Source: CAYNMC01 sp964398365
GTDB lineage: Bacteria > Patescibacteriota > Microgenomatia > UBA1400 > CAYNMC01
Reading direction: 5' to 3'
Assembly (NCBI GenBank): GCA_964398365.1
Contig: CAYNMC010000006.1
Coordinates: forward strand, 1-23,182
Length of the DNA: 23,182 bases
Below are positions 1 through 6,374 of this stretch, piece by piece. The translations under genes and the position numbers were made by a program. The notes beneath the pieces were generated by a model, which worked only from the letters and a program-made list of their open reading frames with translations, made no database searches and was not told where the DNA came from. Position 1 is the stretch's first letter; each line of letters starts with the position of its first letter.

Positions 1-119
1 AATTTTATTAAATAATCTTTTAAAACTTGAGGAGAAATGTTTAATTCGCTAGCTATTTGACTTAAAGGTTTTTTTCTTAAATTCCTTTTGAGATATTTTT
101 TTTGTTTTCTCGTCAGCAT
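1..119 (-). CDS. Partial ORF with helix-turn-helix-like N-terminus, runs off left edge
   Basis: An open frame starts with ATG at 117-119, 8 nt after the mnmA stop, and continues to the window edge without a stop (about 39 codons visible). The N-terminus is strongly basic (MLTRKQKKYLKR) and is followed by a stretch, PLSQIASELNISPQVLKDYL, that reads like a small helix-turn-helix: an 'xxIAxxLxIS' turn followed by a recognition-like helix. The close spacing and shared strand suggest co-transcription with iscS-iscU-mnmA. The rest of the protein is outside the window, so the function is unknown. The short HTH-like segment may be only the head of a larger protein. A purine-rich stretch (AAAAAGAAGA) precedes the ATG but there is no clear Shine-Dalgarno (SD) sequence. 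Confidence 0.55.
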   Translation of the reverse strand, partial: MLTRKQKKYLKRNLRKKPLSQIASELNISPQVLKDYLIK

Positions 120-127
120 TCTTCTTT

Positions 128-1147
128 TTATTTTAATATGACTCCACCACCCAAACAAACATTATTTTGATAAAAAACACATATTTGACCAGAAGTGGCA
201 GAAAAAATTGGTTTTTGAAAAATAATTTTAAGCTTTTTAGGGTAAGGATAAAGCGTCGCTGGCTGCAAAGGTTGCTGATAACGAACTTTGGTTTTCACCT
301 TGATCGGTTTTCTTATTTTTTTTACATTTAAATTGAAAGGAAAAAGAGAAAGCTCTTTTTTAAATAATTTTTTTTTATCTTTGGTCACGATTAAATAATT
401 TTTAGCTAAATTGAAGCCTTTAACAAAATAGGGTCCACCACCCAGCTTAATTCCTTTTCTTTGTCCTATGGTGAAAAAGTGCAAACCAGAATGTTCACCT
501 AAAATATTTTGTTTCTCATCCACAATTAAACCTCTTTTTACTCCTAATTCTTTTCTTAAAAATTCTTCTGTTTGACTACCAGCTAAGTAACAAAAATCTT
601 GACTTTGTTTTTTTTGATTCCAATAATTAAAATTTGCCTTGGTCGCTAATTGATAAATTTTTTCTTTGGTATAGTTAGCTAAGGGGAAAACAAGGTAAGG
701 AAACCATTTTTGGGGTAAAAAACTTAAATAATAAGTTTGGTCCCGACTTTGATCTTTAGCCTTCATTAATTTTCCATTTTCAATCTTGGCATAATGACCG
801 GTAGCAATCTTAGTGATTTTTCGAGCTCTGGCTAAAGCTAAAAGTTTATTAAATTTCAAATAAAGATTACAAAAAACGCAGGGATTAGGAGTTTTACCTT
901 GACGATACTCGTTGATAAAATAATCAACAATTCTTTTTTTAAATTCTTCTCTAATATCAATCTCAAGATAGGGAACGGCTAACCTTTGACAAATTTTTTT
1001 AGCGATATTCTCATTTTTTTCTAGTTCCTTTCTCCATTTTGGTATTCTAAAATGCACGCCCAAAGGTTGCCAGCCACCCTTTTTTAATAAAAATAAAGAC
1101 ATTGAGGAATCAATGCCGCCGGAAAGAGCAACAATAATCTTCTTCAT
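128..1147 (-). CDS. mnmA: tRNA-specific 2-thiouridylase MnmA
   Basis: MnmA activates U34 of Lys/Glu/Gln tRNAs with ATP and replaces O2 with sulfur passed from a cysteine desulfurase. The 339-aa product has the PP-loop SGGIDSS at residues 9-15. The nucleophile motif NPCVFCN is at 88-94, with the second Cys (C93) aligning to the catalytic cysteine. The second redox cysteine is in DFCYL (C186), and the FTIGQRKG motif is in the central part. It is somewhat shorter than the usual 350-370 aa, mainly in the C-terminal beta-barrel. The ATG overlaps the iscU stop as ATGA, so the two are translationally coupled. Position directly after iscS and iscU indicates direct sulfur supply from IscS; no Tus relay genes are present in this window. 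The family assignment is secure. Confidence 0.95.
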   Translation of the reverse strand: MKKIIVALSGGIDSSMSLFLLKKGGWQPLGVHFRIPKWRKELEKNENIAKKICQRLAVPYLEIDIREEFKKRIVDYFINEYRQGKTPNPCVFCNLYLKFNKLLALARARKITKIATGHYAKIENGKLMKAKDQSRDQTYYLSFLPQKWFPYLVFPLANYTKEKIYQLATKANFNYWNQKKQSQDFCYLAGSQTEEFLRKELGVKRGLIVDEKQNILGEHSGLHFFTIGQRKGIKLGGGPYFVKGFNLAKNYLIVTKDKKKLFKKELSLFPFNLNVKKIRKPIKVKTKVRYQQPLQPATLYPYPKKLKIIFQKPIFSATSGQICVFYQNNVCLGGGVILK

Positions 1148-1641
1148 TCTTTATGGAGTTTTTCTTCTTTAGTCAACCAGTCGCCATATTTTTCTTTAAG
1201 TAAAAGTTCTTCTTTAATTATCCGTTGATGAACTTTTTCTAACGAGCGTGGAATTTTTTTCTTGTTTTTTAATAAATAATCATAAATAGCTTCTTTAAGT
1301 GCGTCCGCAGCCAACACTGAACAGTGAATTTTTACGGGGGGTAAATTGCCCAAGCTCCTAATAATATCATTTTTTTCCAAAAGAATTGCTTCTGATAACC
1401 TTTTTCCTTTGGCCAAATCGGTAATAACTGAACTGGTAGCAATGGCCGCCACACAACCGAAGGTTTCAAATTTAATATCCTTAATAATCTCTTGGTTCTG
1501 CTTATTCTTACCTATTTTAAGATAAAGCCACATTAAATCACCGCAAATAATATTGCCCACTTTACCAACACCATCAGGATTTTTAATTTTGCCAAAATTA
1601 TGAGGCTTTTGAAAATGTTCTAAAACTTTTTGATTGTACAT
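1144..1641 (-). CDS. iscU: Fe-S cluster assembly scaffold IscU/NifU N-terminal type
   Basis: This is the scaffold on which IscS-derived sulfur and iron are built into [2Fe-2S] clusters. All family ligands are visible: CGD (C33, D35), FGC (C63) and IHCS (H106, C107). They sit in the usual context, with the FKTFGC-like segment FETFGC and the PVKIHCSVLAADA segment. The canonical IscU domain ends near residue 126. The protein then carries an additional, highly charged, probably helical tail of about 40 residues, rich in Lys and Glu, reaching 165 aa. It begins at an ATG 5 nt after the iscS stop and ends in TGA overlapping the mnmA start by 4 nt. No IscA, HscA/HscB or ferredoxin genes are found alongside. 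The role of the tail is unknown. Confidence 0.93.
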   Translation of the reverse strand: MYNQKVLEHFQKPHNFGKIKNPDGVGKVGNIICGDLMWLYLKIGKNKQNQEIIKDIKFETFGCVAAIATSSVITDLAKGKRLSEAILLEKNDIIRSLGNLPPVKIHCSVLAADALKEAIYDYLLKNKKKIPRSLEKVHQRIIKEELLLKEKYGDWLTKEEKLHKE

Positions 1642-1646
1642 AATTT

Positions 1647-2822
1647 TTAATAATTAATTCTGTTTATTTTAAATGGAGAAATTTTTCTTAAACTTTTAAT
1701 AATCTCGGGTAAAACTTGTAAAACATAATTAATCTCTTCTTTTGTTGTCCATCGGCCCAAGCTAAAGCGAACAGTACCATGAATTTCTGCCGGTTTCAAA
1801 CCGCAGGCTGTTAAAACATGAGAGGGTGTTAAGGTTTGTGAAGAACAAGCCGAGCCACTCGCTACCGCCACACCTTTCATATCTAAACGCATCACAATTG
1901 ATTCGCCCTCAACACCTAAAAATCTAAAACTAACAATATTAGGTAAACTATTTTCTTCAGAACCATTTAAGTAGGAAAAATTAATTTTTTTTAAAACCCC
2001 CTTGATTAAGATTGTTTTCAATTGTTTTAATCTTTTTAATTCCTTATCTCTGGTTTTTTCATAAATTTCCACGGCTTTGGCAAAACCTACGATGGCCGGT
2101 ACATTAACAGTCGAAGAACGCCAACCTTGCTCATGACCACCCCCATGAAGTAAGGGTTCAAGTTTGACTCCCTTACGCAAATAAATTAAAGCTGCTCCTT
2201 TAGGACCATAAATTTTATGAGAGGAAGCAGTTAACAAATCAACTTTTAGTTTTTCAAGATTTAGGGGGATTTTGGCAAAACTTTGACTCGCATCGGTATG
2301 AAATAAAACATTTTTTTGATGACAAATTTCGCCAATTTTTTCTATCGGTTCAATGGTGCCAATTTCGTTATTGGCATGGATCACGGAAACTAAGATTGTT
2401 TCTTTTCTAAGTAATTTAGCCACACTCTCCGGGTTAACCAAACCAACTTTGTTTACCGGTATTTGTTCAACTTGAAAACCTTGTTTAACCAACCATAAGG
2501 CGCTTTTAAGAACACAGTCATGCTCAACTGCAGAAATTAAAATATGCCGTCCTTTACTTTGATTTGCAAAAGCAACTCCTTTTAAAACTAAATTATTACT
2601 TTCCGTAGCCGAAGCGGTAAAAATTATCTCTTCTGGTTGAACCTTTAAAACACCGGCGATTAATCGCCGACTGGCTTCTAGGGCTTCGTGAGCCTGACGA
2701 CCAAAATAATGAGAAGAACTACTGTTACCAAATTTATCATAAAAAAATGGTAACATCGCTTTGATAACCCGAGGGTCACAAGGAGTGGTGGCAGCATAAT
2801 CTAAATAAATTCTTTTTTTCAT
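1647..2822 (-). CDS. iscS: Cysteine desulfurase IscS/NifS
   Basis: A PLP-dependent aminotransferase-fold enzyme that converts L-cysteine to alanine and a protein persulfide, the sulfur donor for IscU and MnmA. It is 391 aa. Visible features: the N-terminal YLDYAATTP motif (6-13), H101 in the AVEHD segment stacking on PLP, D177 in HTDASQ, the Schiff-base lysine K203 in SSHKIYGPKG, and the catalytic persulfide C326 in SGSACSS. The substrate loop reads GGGHEQGWRSST (227-238), where the family usually has GGGQERG-RSGT, with the arginine kept. The ATG overlaps the Rrf2 gene stop as ATGA. It is the second gene of the regulator-iscS-iscU-mnmA unit. Length and motifs fit the IscS/NifS group rather than SufS. 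Confidence 0.95.
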   Translation of the reverse strand: MKKRIYLDYAATTPCDPRVIKAMLPFFYDKFGNSSSSHYFGRQAHEALEASRRLIAGVLKVQPEEIIFTASATESNNLVLKGVAFANQSKGRHILISAVEHDCVLKSALWLVKQGFQVEQIPVNKVGLVNPESVAKLLRKETILVSVIHANNEIGTIEPIEKIGEICHQKNVLFHTDASQSFAKIPLNLEKLKVDLLTASSHKIYGPKGAALIYLRKGVKLEPLLHGGGHEQGWRSSTVNVPAIVGFAKAVEIYEKTRDKELKRLKQLKTILIKGVLKKINFSYLNGSEENSLPNIVSFRFLGVEGESIVMRLDMKGVAVASGSACSSQTLTPSHVLTACGLKPAEIHGTVRFSLGRWTTKEEINYVLQVLPEIIKSLRKISPFKINRINY

Positions 2823-3217
2823 TTTAGAATCTCAGAGAGAGTTAAAGAATTTAAAGTTGACTCCCAATTTCTTTTAATTTTATACCAGAGATTTTTAACA
2901 AGACATTTATCCTTTTGCGGACAAACTTTATTTTTGTTAAAGTCAAAACAAGGCACTAAAGGACTCAAATCATCTAAACTATGCATAATTTTTCCTACAC
3001 TAATCTTGGCAGGAGGTTGGCTTAATAAATAACCCCCTTTAACACCTCTTTTAACTTTCAATAAACGTGCCTTTTTCAACTCTGAAAGTATTTTTCCTAA
3101 ATATTCGGAAGGTATTTTCTCTCTTTGGGCAATTTCTTGAACTGAGGAAAAATCTCCCTTTCTGGCTAAATAAGCCATGGCTCTTAAAGCATATTGAGAT
3201 CTAGTTGAAATTTTCAT
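2819..3217 (-). CDS. Rrf2-family (IscR-like) transcriptional regulator
   Basis: A 132-aa winged-helix regulator of the Rrf2 family. The N-terminus MKISTRSQYALRAM and the segment VQEIAQREKIPSEYLGKIL are the typical Rrf2 DNA-binding domain. KRGVKGGYLLSQPP (57-70) is the wing with the conserved GGY. Three cysteines, C90, C99 and C105, lie in the dimerisation/sensor segment where IscR and relatives bind a [2Fe-2S] cluster. The spacing differs from E. coli IscR (C-5-C-5-C there, C-8-C-5-C here), so cluster binding is inferred. It heads the iscS-iscU-mnmA operon and starts 5 nt from a perfect palindrome that fits a Rrf2 operator, so autoregulation is likely. I leave the symbol blank because IscR orthology is not proven. 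Confidence 0.9.
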   Translation of the reverse strand: MKISTRSQYALRAMAYLARKGDFSSVQEIAQREKIPSEYLGKILSELKKARLLKVKRGVKGGYLLSQPPAKISVGKIMHSLDDLSPLVPCFDFNKNKVCPQKDKCLVKNLWYKIKRNWESTLNSLTLSEILK

Positions 3218-3233
3218 TAATTACGACTAAAAT
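3205..3233 (+). promoter_or_regulatory. Possible promoter of the plus-strand DUF1858 gene
   Basis: Read on the plus strand: TTGAAA (3205-3210), a 17-nt gap, then TAAAAT (3228-3233), which lies across the centre of the operator palindrome. If real, the palindrome would control both divergent units. The -35 lies inside the Rrf2 coding region. An alternative -10 (TATAAA) lies at 3241-3246. This is a weak call, based only on motif similarity and spacing. Confidence 0.3.
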
Positions 3234-3240
3234 AGTCGTA
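3222..3240. promoter_or_regulatory. Rrf2-type operator palindrome in divergent intergenic region
   Basis: Perfect inverted repeat: TACGACTA (3222-3229), spacer AAA, TAGTCGTA (3233-3240). It sits in the 67-bp gap between the divergent Rrf2 gene and the plus-strand DUF1858 gene. It lies just downstream of the predicted -10 of the minus-strand promoter, where bound repressor would block initiation. The form (short arms around an AT-rich centre with GACT/AGTC) resembles known IscR type 1 and other Rrf2 sites. Binding by the neighbouring Rrf2 protein is inferred from position and symmetry. Confidence 0.7.
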
Positions 3241-3243
3241 TAT

Positions 3244-3272
3244 AAAATAACAAAAAAATAGCTTTTTGTCAA
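3244..3272 (-). promoter_or_regulatory. Sigma70-type promoter of the Rrf2-iscS-iscU-mnmA operon
   Basis: Read on the minus strand: a perfect -35 TTGACA (3272-3267), a 17-nt spacer, and -10 TATTTT (3249-3244). The predicted start of transcription falls inside or beside the palindrome at 3222-3240 and about 20-25 nt before the Rrf2 ATG. It is the best promoter match I found in the window. Not experimentally verified. Confidence 0.6.
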
Positions 3273-3284
3273 CAAAGGAGGAAA

Positions 3285-3500
3285 ATGAAAAACAAAAAAT
3301 TATCCAAGAATTCAACCCTGGCTGAAATTTTAAAAATTCGAGACTCGGAAAAAATTTTAGCCAGACATCAGGTTCCTTGTCTAAGCTGCAGCTTTGCCAC
3401 TTATGAAATGAGAGAATTAACACTGGGAGAAATTGCTAAAATCTACCAGCTTGATTTACAAGCAATCTTAAAGGAGCTAAATCAACTCATTAACGCTTAG
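3285..3500 (+). CDS. DUF1858 / hybrid-cluster-protein-associated redox disulfide domain protein
   Basis: A 71-aa protein, the only plus-strand gene in the window. It matches the small DUF1858 (TIGR03980-like) pattern. A short helix with 'TLAEILK' leads to a single CxxC, PCLSC (C32 and C35), in the position of the family's 'hCvgC'. It then has a helix ending in a 'LdlqaILKELN' segment typical of the family C-terminus. The biochemical role of the family is poorly defined; a thiol/redox or metal-related function is proposed from the CxxC. A strong SD AAAGGAGG (3274-3281) supports the ATG at 3285, though the spacing of 3 nt is short. It diverges from the Rrf2/isc operon across a shared operator and is convergent with rpsI, overlapping its 3' end by 11 bp. 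Confidence 0.8.
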   Translation: MKNKKLSKNSTLAEILKIRDSEKILARHQVPCLSCSFATYEMRELTLGEIAKIYQLDLQAILKELNQLINA

Positions 3501-3948
3501 GTGACTGTTTAAGACGGCGAGCTTTGCCGCCAGTACCGACTTTTCTTCTCTCTTTCATCCGAGGATCACGGGTAAGAAAACCTTTCCTTCTTAATAAAGG
3601 TCGGTATTTTTCCGGATCAAGCTTGGCTAAAGCTCTTGCCATCCCATGAACCACGGCTCCCAACTGCCCCATTTTACCTGAACCTTTAACTTTAATAGAA
3701 AAAAAATATTTACCAATAACATTACAAGTACGCAACGGCGCCAAATACAAACCTTTTAACCACTCACCGGCAAAGTACTTCTCGATAGGTTGATTATTAA
3801 CAATAATTTCGCCTTTCTTATGAGGATAAAGTCTTACTCGCGCCGTAGCCTCTTTACGCCCGCCTCTAGCAAAAATAAAATTTTCCTTTTGTGAACCAGC
3901 CTTTTTCTTTATTGGTTCAGTGGTACTTTTTACTTTTTGATTTACCAT
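3490..3948 (-). CDS. rpsI: 30S ribosomal protein S9
   Basis: uS9, whose C-terminal tail reaches the P-site tRNA in the 30S head. It is 152 aa, with a charged extension of about 25 residues before the family core FARGGRKEATARVRL. The core GSGKMGQLGAVVHGMARAL, the DPRMKERRKVG segment, and the hallmark basic C-terminus (KARRLKQSPKR) are all present. It is the last gene of the superoperon, 39 nt downstream of rplM, the usual L13-S9 pair. Its stop overlaps the end of the plus-strand DUF1858 gene, and I see no terminator between it and the isc operon. Confidence 0.97.
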   Translation of the reverse strand: MVNQKVKSTTEPIKKKAGSQKENFIFARGGRKEATARVRLYPHKKGEIIVNNQPIEKYFAGEWLKGLYLAPLRTCNVIGKYFFSIKVKGSGKMGQLGAVVHGMARALAKLDPEKYRPLLRRKGFLTRDPRMKERRKVGTGGKARRLKQSPKR

Positions 3949-3953
3949 AATTT

Positions 3954-3982
3954 AAAATCAAGAACATTTAAATATTGATTTT
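3954..3982 (-). other. AT-rich hairpin between rplM and rpsI
   Basis: Perfect 8-bp arms AAAATCAA and TTGATTTT enclose a 13-nt loop within the 39-nt rplM-rpsI spacer, ending only a few nt before the rpsI ATG. The stem is weak, with only one C-G pair per 8 bp. It could be a processing or attenuation site, or chance in AT-rich DNA. Confidence 0.25.
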
Positions 3983-3987
3983 TCTTT

Positions 3988-4404
3988 TCAATTTTTAAAT
4001 TTATTTTCGTATTTATGCTTTTCATCAATAAAAATTTTTAAGCGACTTAATCTTTTCGCTCTCAATTTATTTTTCGGCAGCATACCTTTAACAGCCCAAT
4101 ACACAACCTTTGCCGGATTTTTGGCGAATAACTGTTTAAAGGTTAATTTACGAAAACCTCCGGGATAATTAGTATGCCAATAATAAAATTTTTGGTCCTC
4201 CTTTTTACCTGTTACTCTGATTTGACCTGCATTAACCACCACCACCCAATCACCACAATCAAGGTGGGGAGTATAATAATTTTTATTTTTTCCTATCAAT
4301 AATTGACTGATTTTTGTAGCTAAACGGCCTAAAACCTGATCCTTTCCATCAATCAAGTGCCATTTTCTTTTGATTTTCGAAGCACTAGGCATATAAGTCT
4401 TCAT
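3988..4404 (-). CDS. rplM: 50S ribosomal protein L13
   Basis: uL13, an early-assembling large-subunit protein. It is 138 aa, with the family segments KWHLIDGKDQVLGRLAT near residues 14-30, the DWVVVVNA strand, the VTGKK segment, WHTNYPGG, and the conserved AVKGMLPKNKLRAK (residues 104-117) with the GMLP motif. The ATG shares one base with the rplQ stop (TAATG), so the two are coupled. A second in-frame ATG at codon 5 is a less likely start. Followed by rpsI, as in most bacteria. Confidence 0.97.
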   Translation of the reverse strand: MKTYMPSASKIKRKWHLIDGKDQVLGRLATKISQLLIGKNKNYYTPHLDCGDWVVVVNAGQIRVTGKKEDQKFYYWHTNYPGGFRKLTFKQLFAKNPAKVVYWAVKGMLPKNKLRAKRLSRLKIFIDEKHKYENKFKN

Positions 4405-4805
4405 TATTTACTTACCTCCTTGGTTATTCCCTTTTTATCTCTCGCTTTTTTTTCTACCATCACTTCTATTTTTGCCACCACGGCGTTATCACCTCTTCTA
4501 TTTTTAATTCTTGTTAACCTAGTAAACCCGCCCTTTTTATTACCAACTTTTGGTGCAATCTCGTCAACTAGTTTATTAACTACTTTTTTATTAGGTAAAA
4601 AGGCTAAAATCTGCCTTCTTATCGATAAACTACCAATTTTGGCTTTACTAATAAGACTATCGGCCATTCTCTTAACCAGCTTAGCTTTTGTGAGCGTCGT
4701 CTTTATTTCTCCATGTAAAAACAAAGAAAACAATAAGCTCCTAAATAAAGCCTTTCTTTGATTTGTGTTTCTGTTTAGTTTTTTACGAGCTTTTTGATGA
4801 GACAT
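4404..4805 (-). CDS. rplQ: 50S ribosomal protein L17
   Basis: bL17, which lies near the peptide exit tunnel. At 133 aa it has the family start MSHQKARKKLNRNTNQRKAL and the segment LFLHGEIKTTLTKAKLVK. A central region RADSLISKAK-like (MADSLISKAK) and the later strand GGFTRLTRIKNRRGDNAVVAKIE complete the domain. It begins inside the last 23 bp of rpoA, an unusually long overlap compared with the 1-8 nt overlaps elsewhere in this operon. Its SD (AAAGGAG-type) therefore lies in rpoA codons. The rpoA-rplQ order is the standard bacterial alpha-operon end. Confidence 0.97.
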   Translation of the reverse strand: MSHQKARKKLNRNTNQRKALFRSLLFSLFLHGEIKTTLTKAKLVKRMADSLISKAKIGSLSIRRQILAFLPNKKVVNKLVDEIAPKVGNKKGGFTRLTRIKNRRGDNAVVAKIEVMVEKKARDKKGITKEVSK

Positions 4806-5715
4806 CGTTGAAACTTAAACCTTTCTCCTTTAATTTTTCTTCAATAAGAGAAATTGATTTAACTCCTAGATTTTTAAGAGAAGCGATTTCTTCGCTTTTA
4901 GCCTGAGTTAAATCTTTTAAGGTCTTATAACCTCCTTTAGAAAGGGCATTAACGATTCTTGTGGGTAAGTCCAATTCCTCAATGGTTAAAGATAAAGCCT
5001 CATTATTTTCAAGAGGTTTTTTTTCTTCTACTTCCTTAGAAAAAACGGGTTCGTAAATCTGTTTAAAATAATTGACTAAAATTTTTGCGCCACTGGTTAA
5101 AGCCTCTTGGGGCTTAATCGTGCCATCTGTCCAAATTTCCAAAATTAAACGATCAAAGTCAGTCCTTCTGCCTACCCGCGTCGACTCGACTTTATAATTT
5201 ACCCTTTTGATAGGACTAAATGAAGCATCGATTGGAATTACCCCTACGGTATTCACAGCTCTTTCTTCAGCGGGTGAATAACCCCAACCTTTAACCACTT
5301 TCATTTCTACGGAAAGCTTAGCTTTTTTATCTGCTAAGTTAGCCAAAACCAAATCCTTGTTAATAATTTCAATCTCGGCGGGAGCTTTGATATCTCTTGC
5401 CGTAACCACTTTAGGGCCTTTTTCTTCCAATTTAATTATGGCTTCTTGCTCACCCTTATAATTGATCCTTAACTGTTTAATATTTAAAATCAATTGGACA
5501 ATATCCTCTTTTAAACCTTCAAGGGTAGAAAATTGATGCCTTACTCCTTCAATTCTTACTTCTGTTACGGCACTTCCCTCCAAACTTGTTAAAAGACATC
5601 TTCTTAAGGCCGTTCCCAATGTATCCCCGTAACTTCTTTCTAAGGGTTCAAGGATAAATTTTCCATAGTCTTTATTTTGCAAGACTGACTGGACTTTAAA
5701 TTTTGATTTAATCAT
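4783..5715 (-). CDS. rpoA: DNA-directed RNA polymerase subunit alpha
   Basis: The alpha subunit dimerises to nucleate RNA polymerase assembly and contacts activators and UP elements. It is 310 aa. The N-terminal domain has the conserved dimer segment LEPLERSYGDTLGTALRRCLL (about 22-42) and the HQFSTLEGLKEDIVQLILN segment. The C-terminal domain (about 245-305) has LDLPTRIVNAL, with the arginine used for UP-element DNA contact, and the helix-hairpin-helix SLKNLGVKSISLIEEKL. An acidic linker joins the two domains. The ATG is preceded by GAAGGGAG, a reasonable SD, 14 nt after rpsD. The 3' end overlaps rplQ by 23 bp. Confidence 0.98.
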   Translation of the reverse strand: MIKSKFKVQSVLQNKDYGKFILEPLERSYGDTLGTALRRCLLTSLEGSAVTEVRIEGVRHQFSTLEGLKEDIVQLILNIKQLRINYKGEQEAIIKLEEKGPKVVTARDIKAPAEIEIINKDLVLANLADKKAKLSVEMKVVKGWGYSPAEERAVNTVGVIPIDASFSPIKRVNYKVESTRVGRRTDFDRLILEIWTDGTIKPQEALTSGAKILVNYFKQIYEPVFSKEVEEKKPLENNEALSLTIEELDLPTRIVNALSKGGYKTLKDLTQAKSEEIASLKNLGVKSISLIEEKLKEKGLSFNDVSSKSS

Positions 5716-5729
5716 GACGCTCCCTTCTT

Positions 5730-6374
5730 TTATCGAGAATAAAATTCAATAATTAATTGCTCGTTAATATCAGGATCTATTTCTTCTCTTTTAGGTAATC
5801 TCACTATTTTAATAACCGCTCCTTTTTTTTCTAACCACTTTGCCGCGGCTAATTTTTTTTCTAAACCTGCTTTAATAAGAGGTATATTTAAACTTTTCGA
5901 GTTAAGCGTAATTATTTGGTCCTTTTTTACCTGATAAGAAGGGATGTTAACCTTTTTGCCGTTCACCAAAACATGACCATGATTAATAATTTGTCTAGCA
6001 ATGGAACGGCTAAGAGTGAGACCACCCCGAAAAATTACATTGTCAAGCCTCAATTCTAGCAATTTCAATAAATATTCTCCCATGCCTCCTTGCTCTTCTC
6101 TCTCTTTCTGAGTTGATTGTTTTTTAGCTTTCAAAAAATAGTTTTTAAGTTGTTTTTCACTAACCCCATAAATTCTTTTAACTTTCTGTTTCTCGCGCAA
6201 TTGTTCACCAAAATCAGAAAGTTTTTTTAAGTATTTTTGACCATGTATACCAGGAGGAACTGCCCCTTTTTTTTCAATTGGACATTTACTACTATAACAA
6301 CGCTCCCCCTTTAAGAAGAGTTTTTTACCTTCACGACGACAAAGCTTGCATTTAACTTCTAAGATCCTTGCCAT
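5730..6374 (-). CDS. rpsD: 30S ribosomal protein S4, zinc-binding form
   Basis: uS4, a primary 16S rRNA binder that initiates 30S assembly. The product is 214 aa from the ATG at 6374. A longer TTG frame upstream (from 6407) is rejected because the ATG has an AAAAGGAT SD and one-base TAATG coupling to rpsK. The N-terminus MARILEVKCKLCRREG holds a four-cysteine zinc knuckle (C9, C12, C26, C31), found in many but not all bacterial S4 proteins. The S4 RNA-binding domain follows: LELRLDNVIFRGGLTLSRSI, then the strand HVLVNGKKVNIPSYQVKKDQ. The C-terminus PDINEQLIIEFYSR is the usual end. Confidence 0.97.
   Translation of the reverse strand: MARILEVKCKLCRREGKKLFLKGERCYSSKCPIEKKGAVPPGIHGQKYLKKLSDFGEQLREKQKVKRIYGVSEKQLKNYFLKAKKQSTQKEREEQGGMGEYLLKLLELRLDNVIFRGGLTLSRSIARQIINHGHVLVNGKKVNIPSYQVKKDQIITLNSKSLNIPLIKAGLEKKLAAAKWLEKKGAVIKIVRLPKREEIDPDINEQLIIEFYSR

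Noticed and set aside
3217..3423. Minus-strand open frame antisense to the DUF1858 gene
   Set aside because: It lacks a recognisable family pattern, while the plus-strand frame has a strong SD, a family-like CxxC pattern and a divergent regulatory region.
4357..4761. Long plus-strand open frame across rplQ
   Set aside because: It is the antisense of the unmistakable L17 gene, has a low-complexity hydrophobic product and no SD or family motif.
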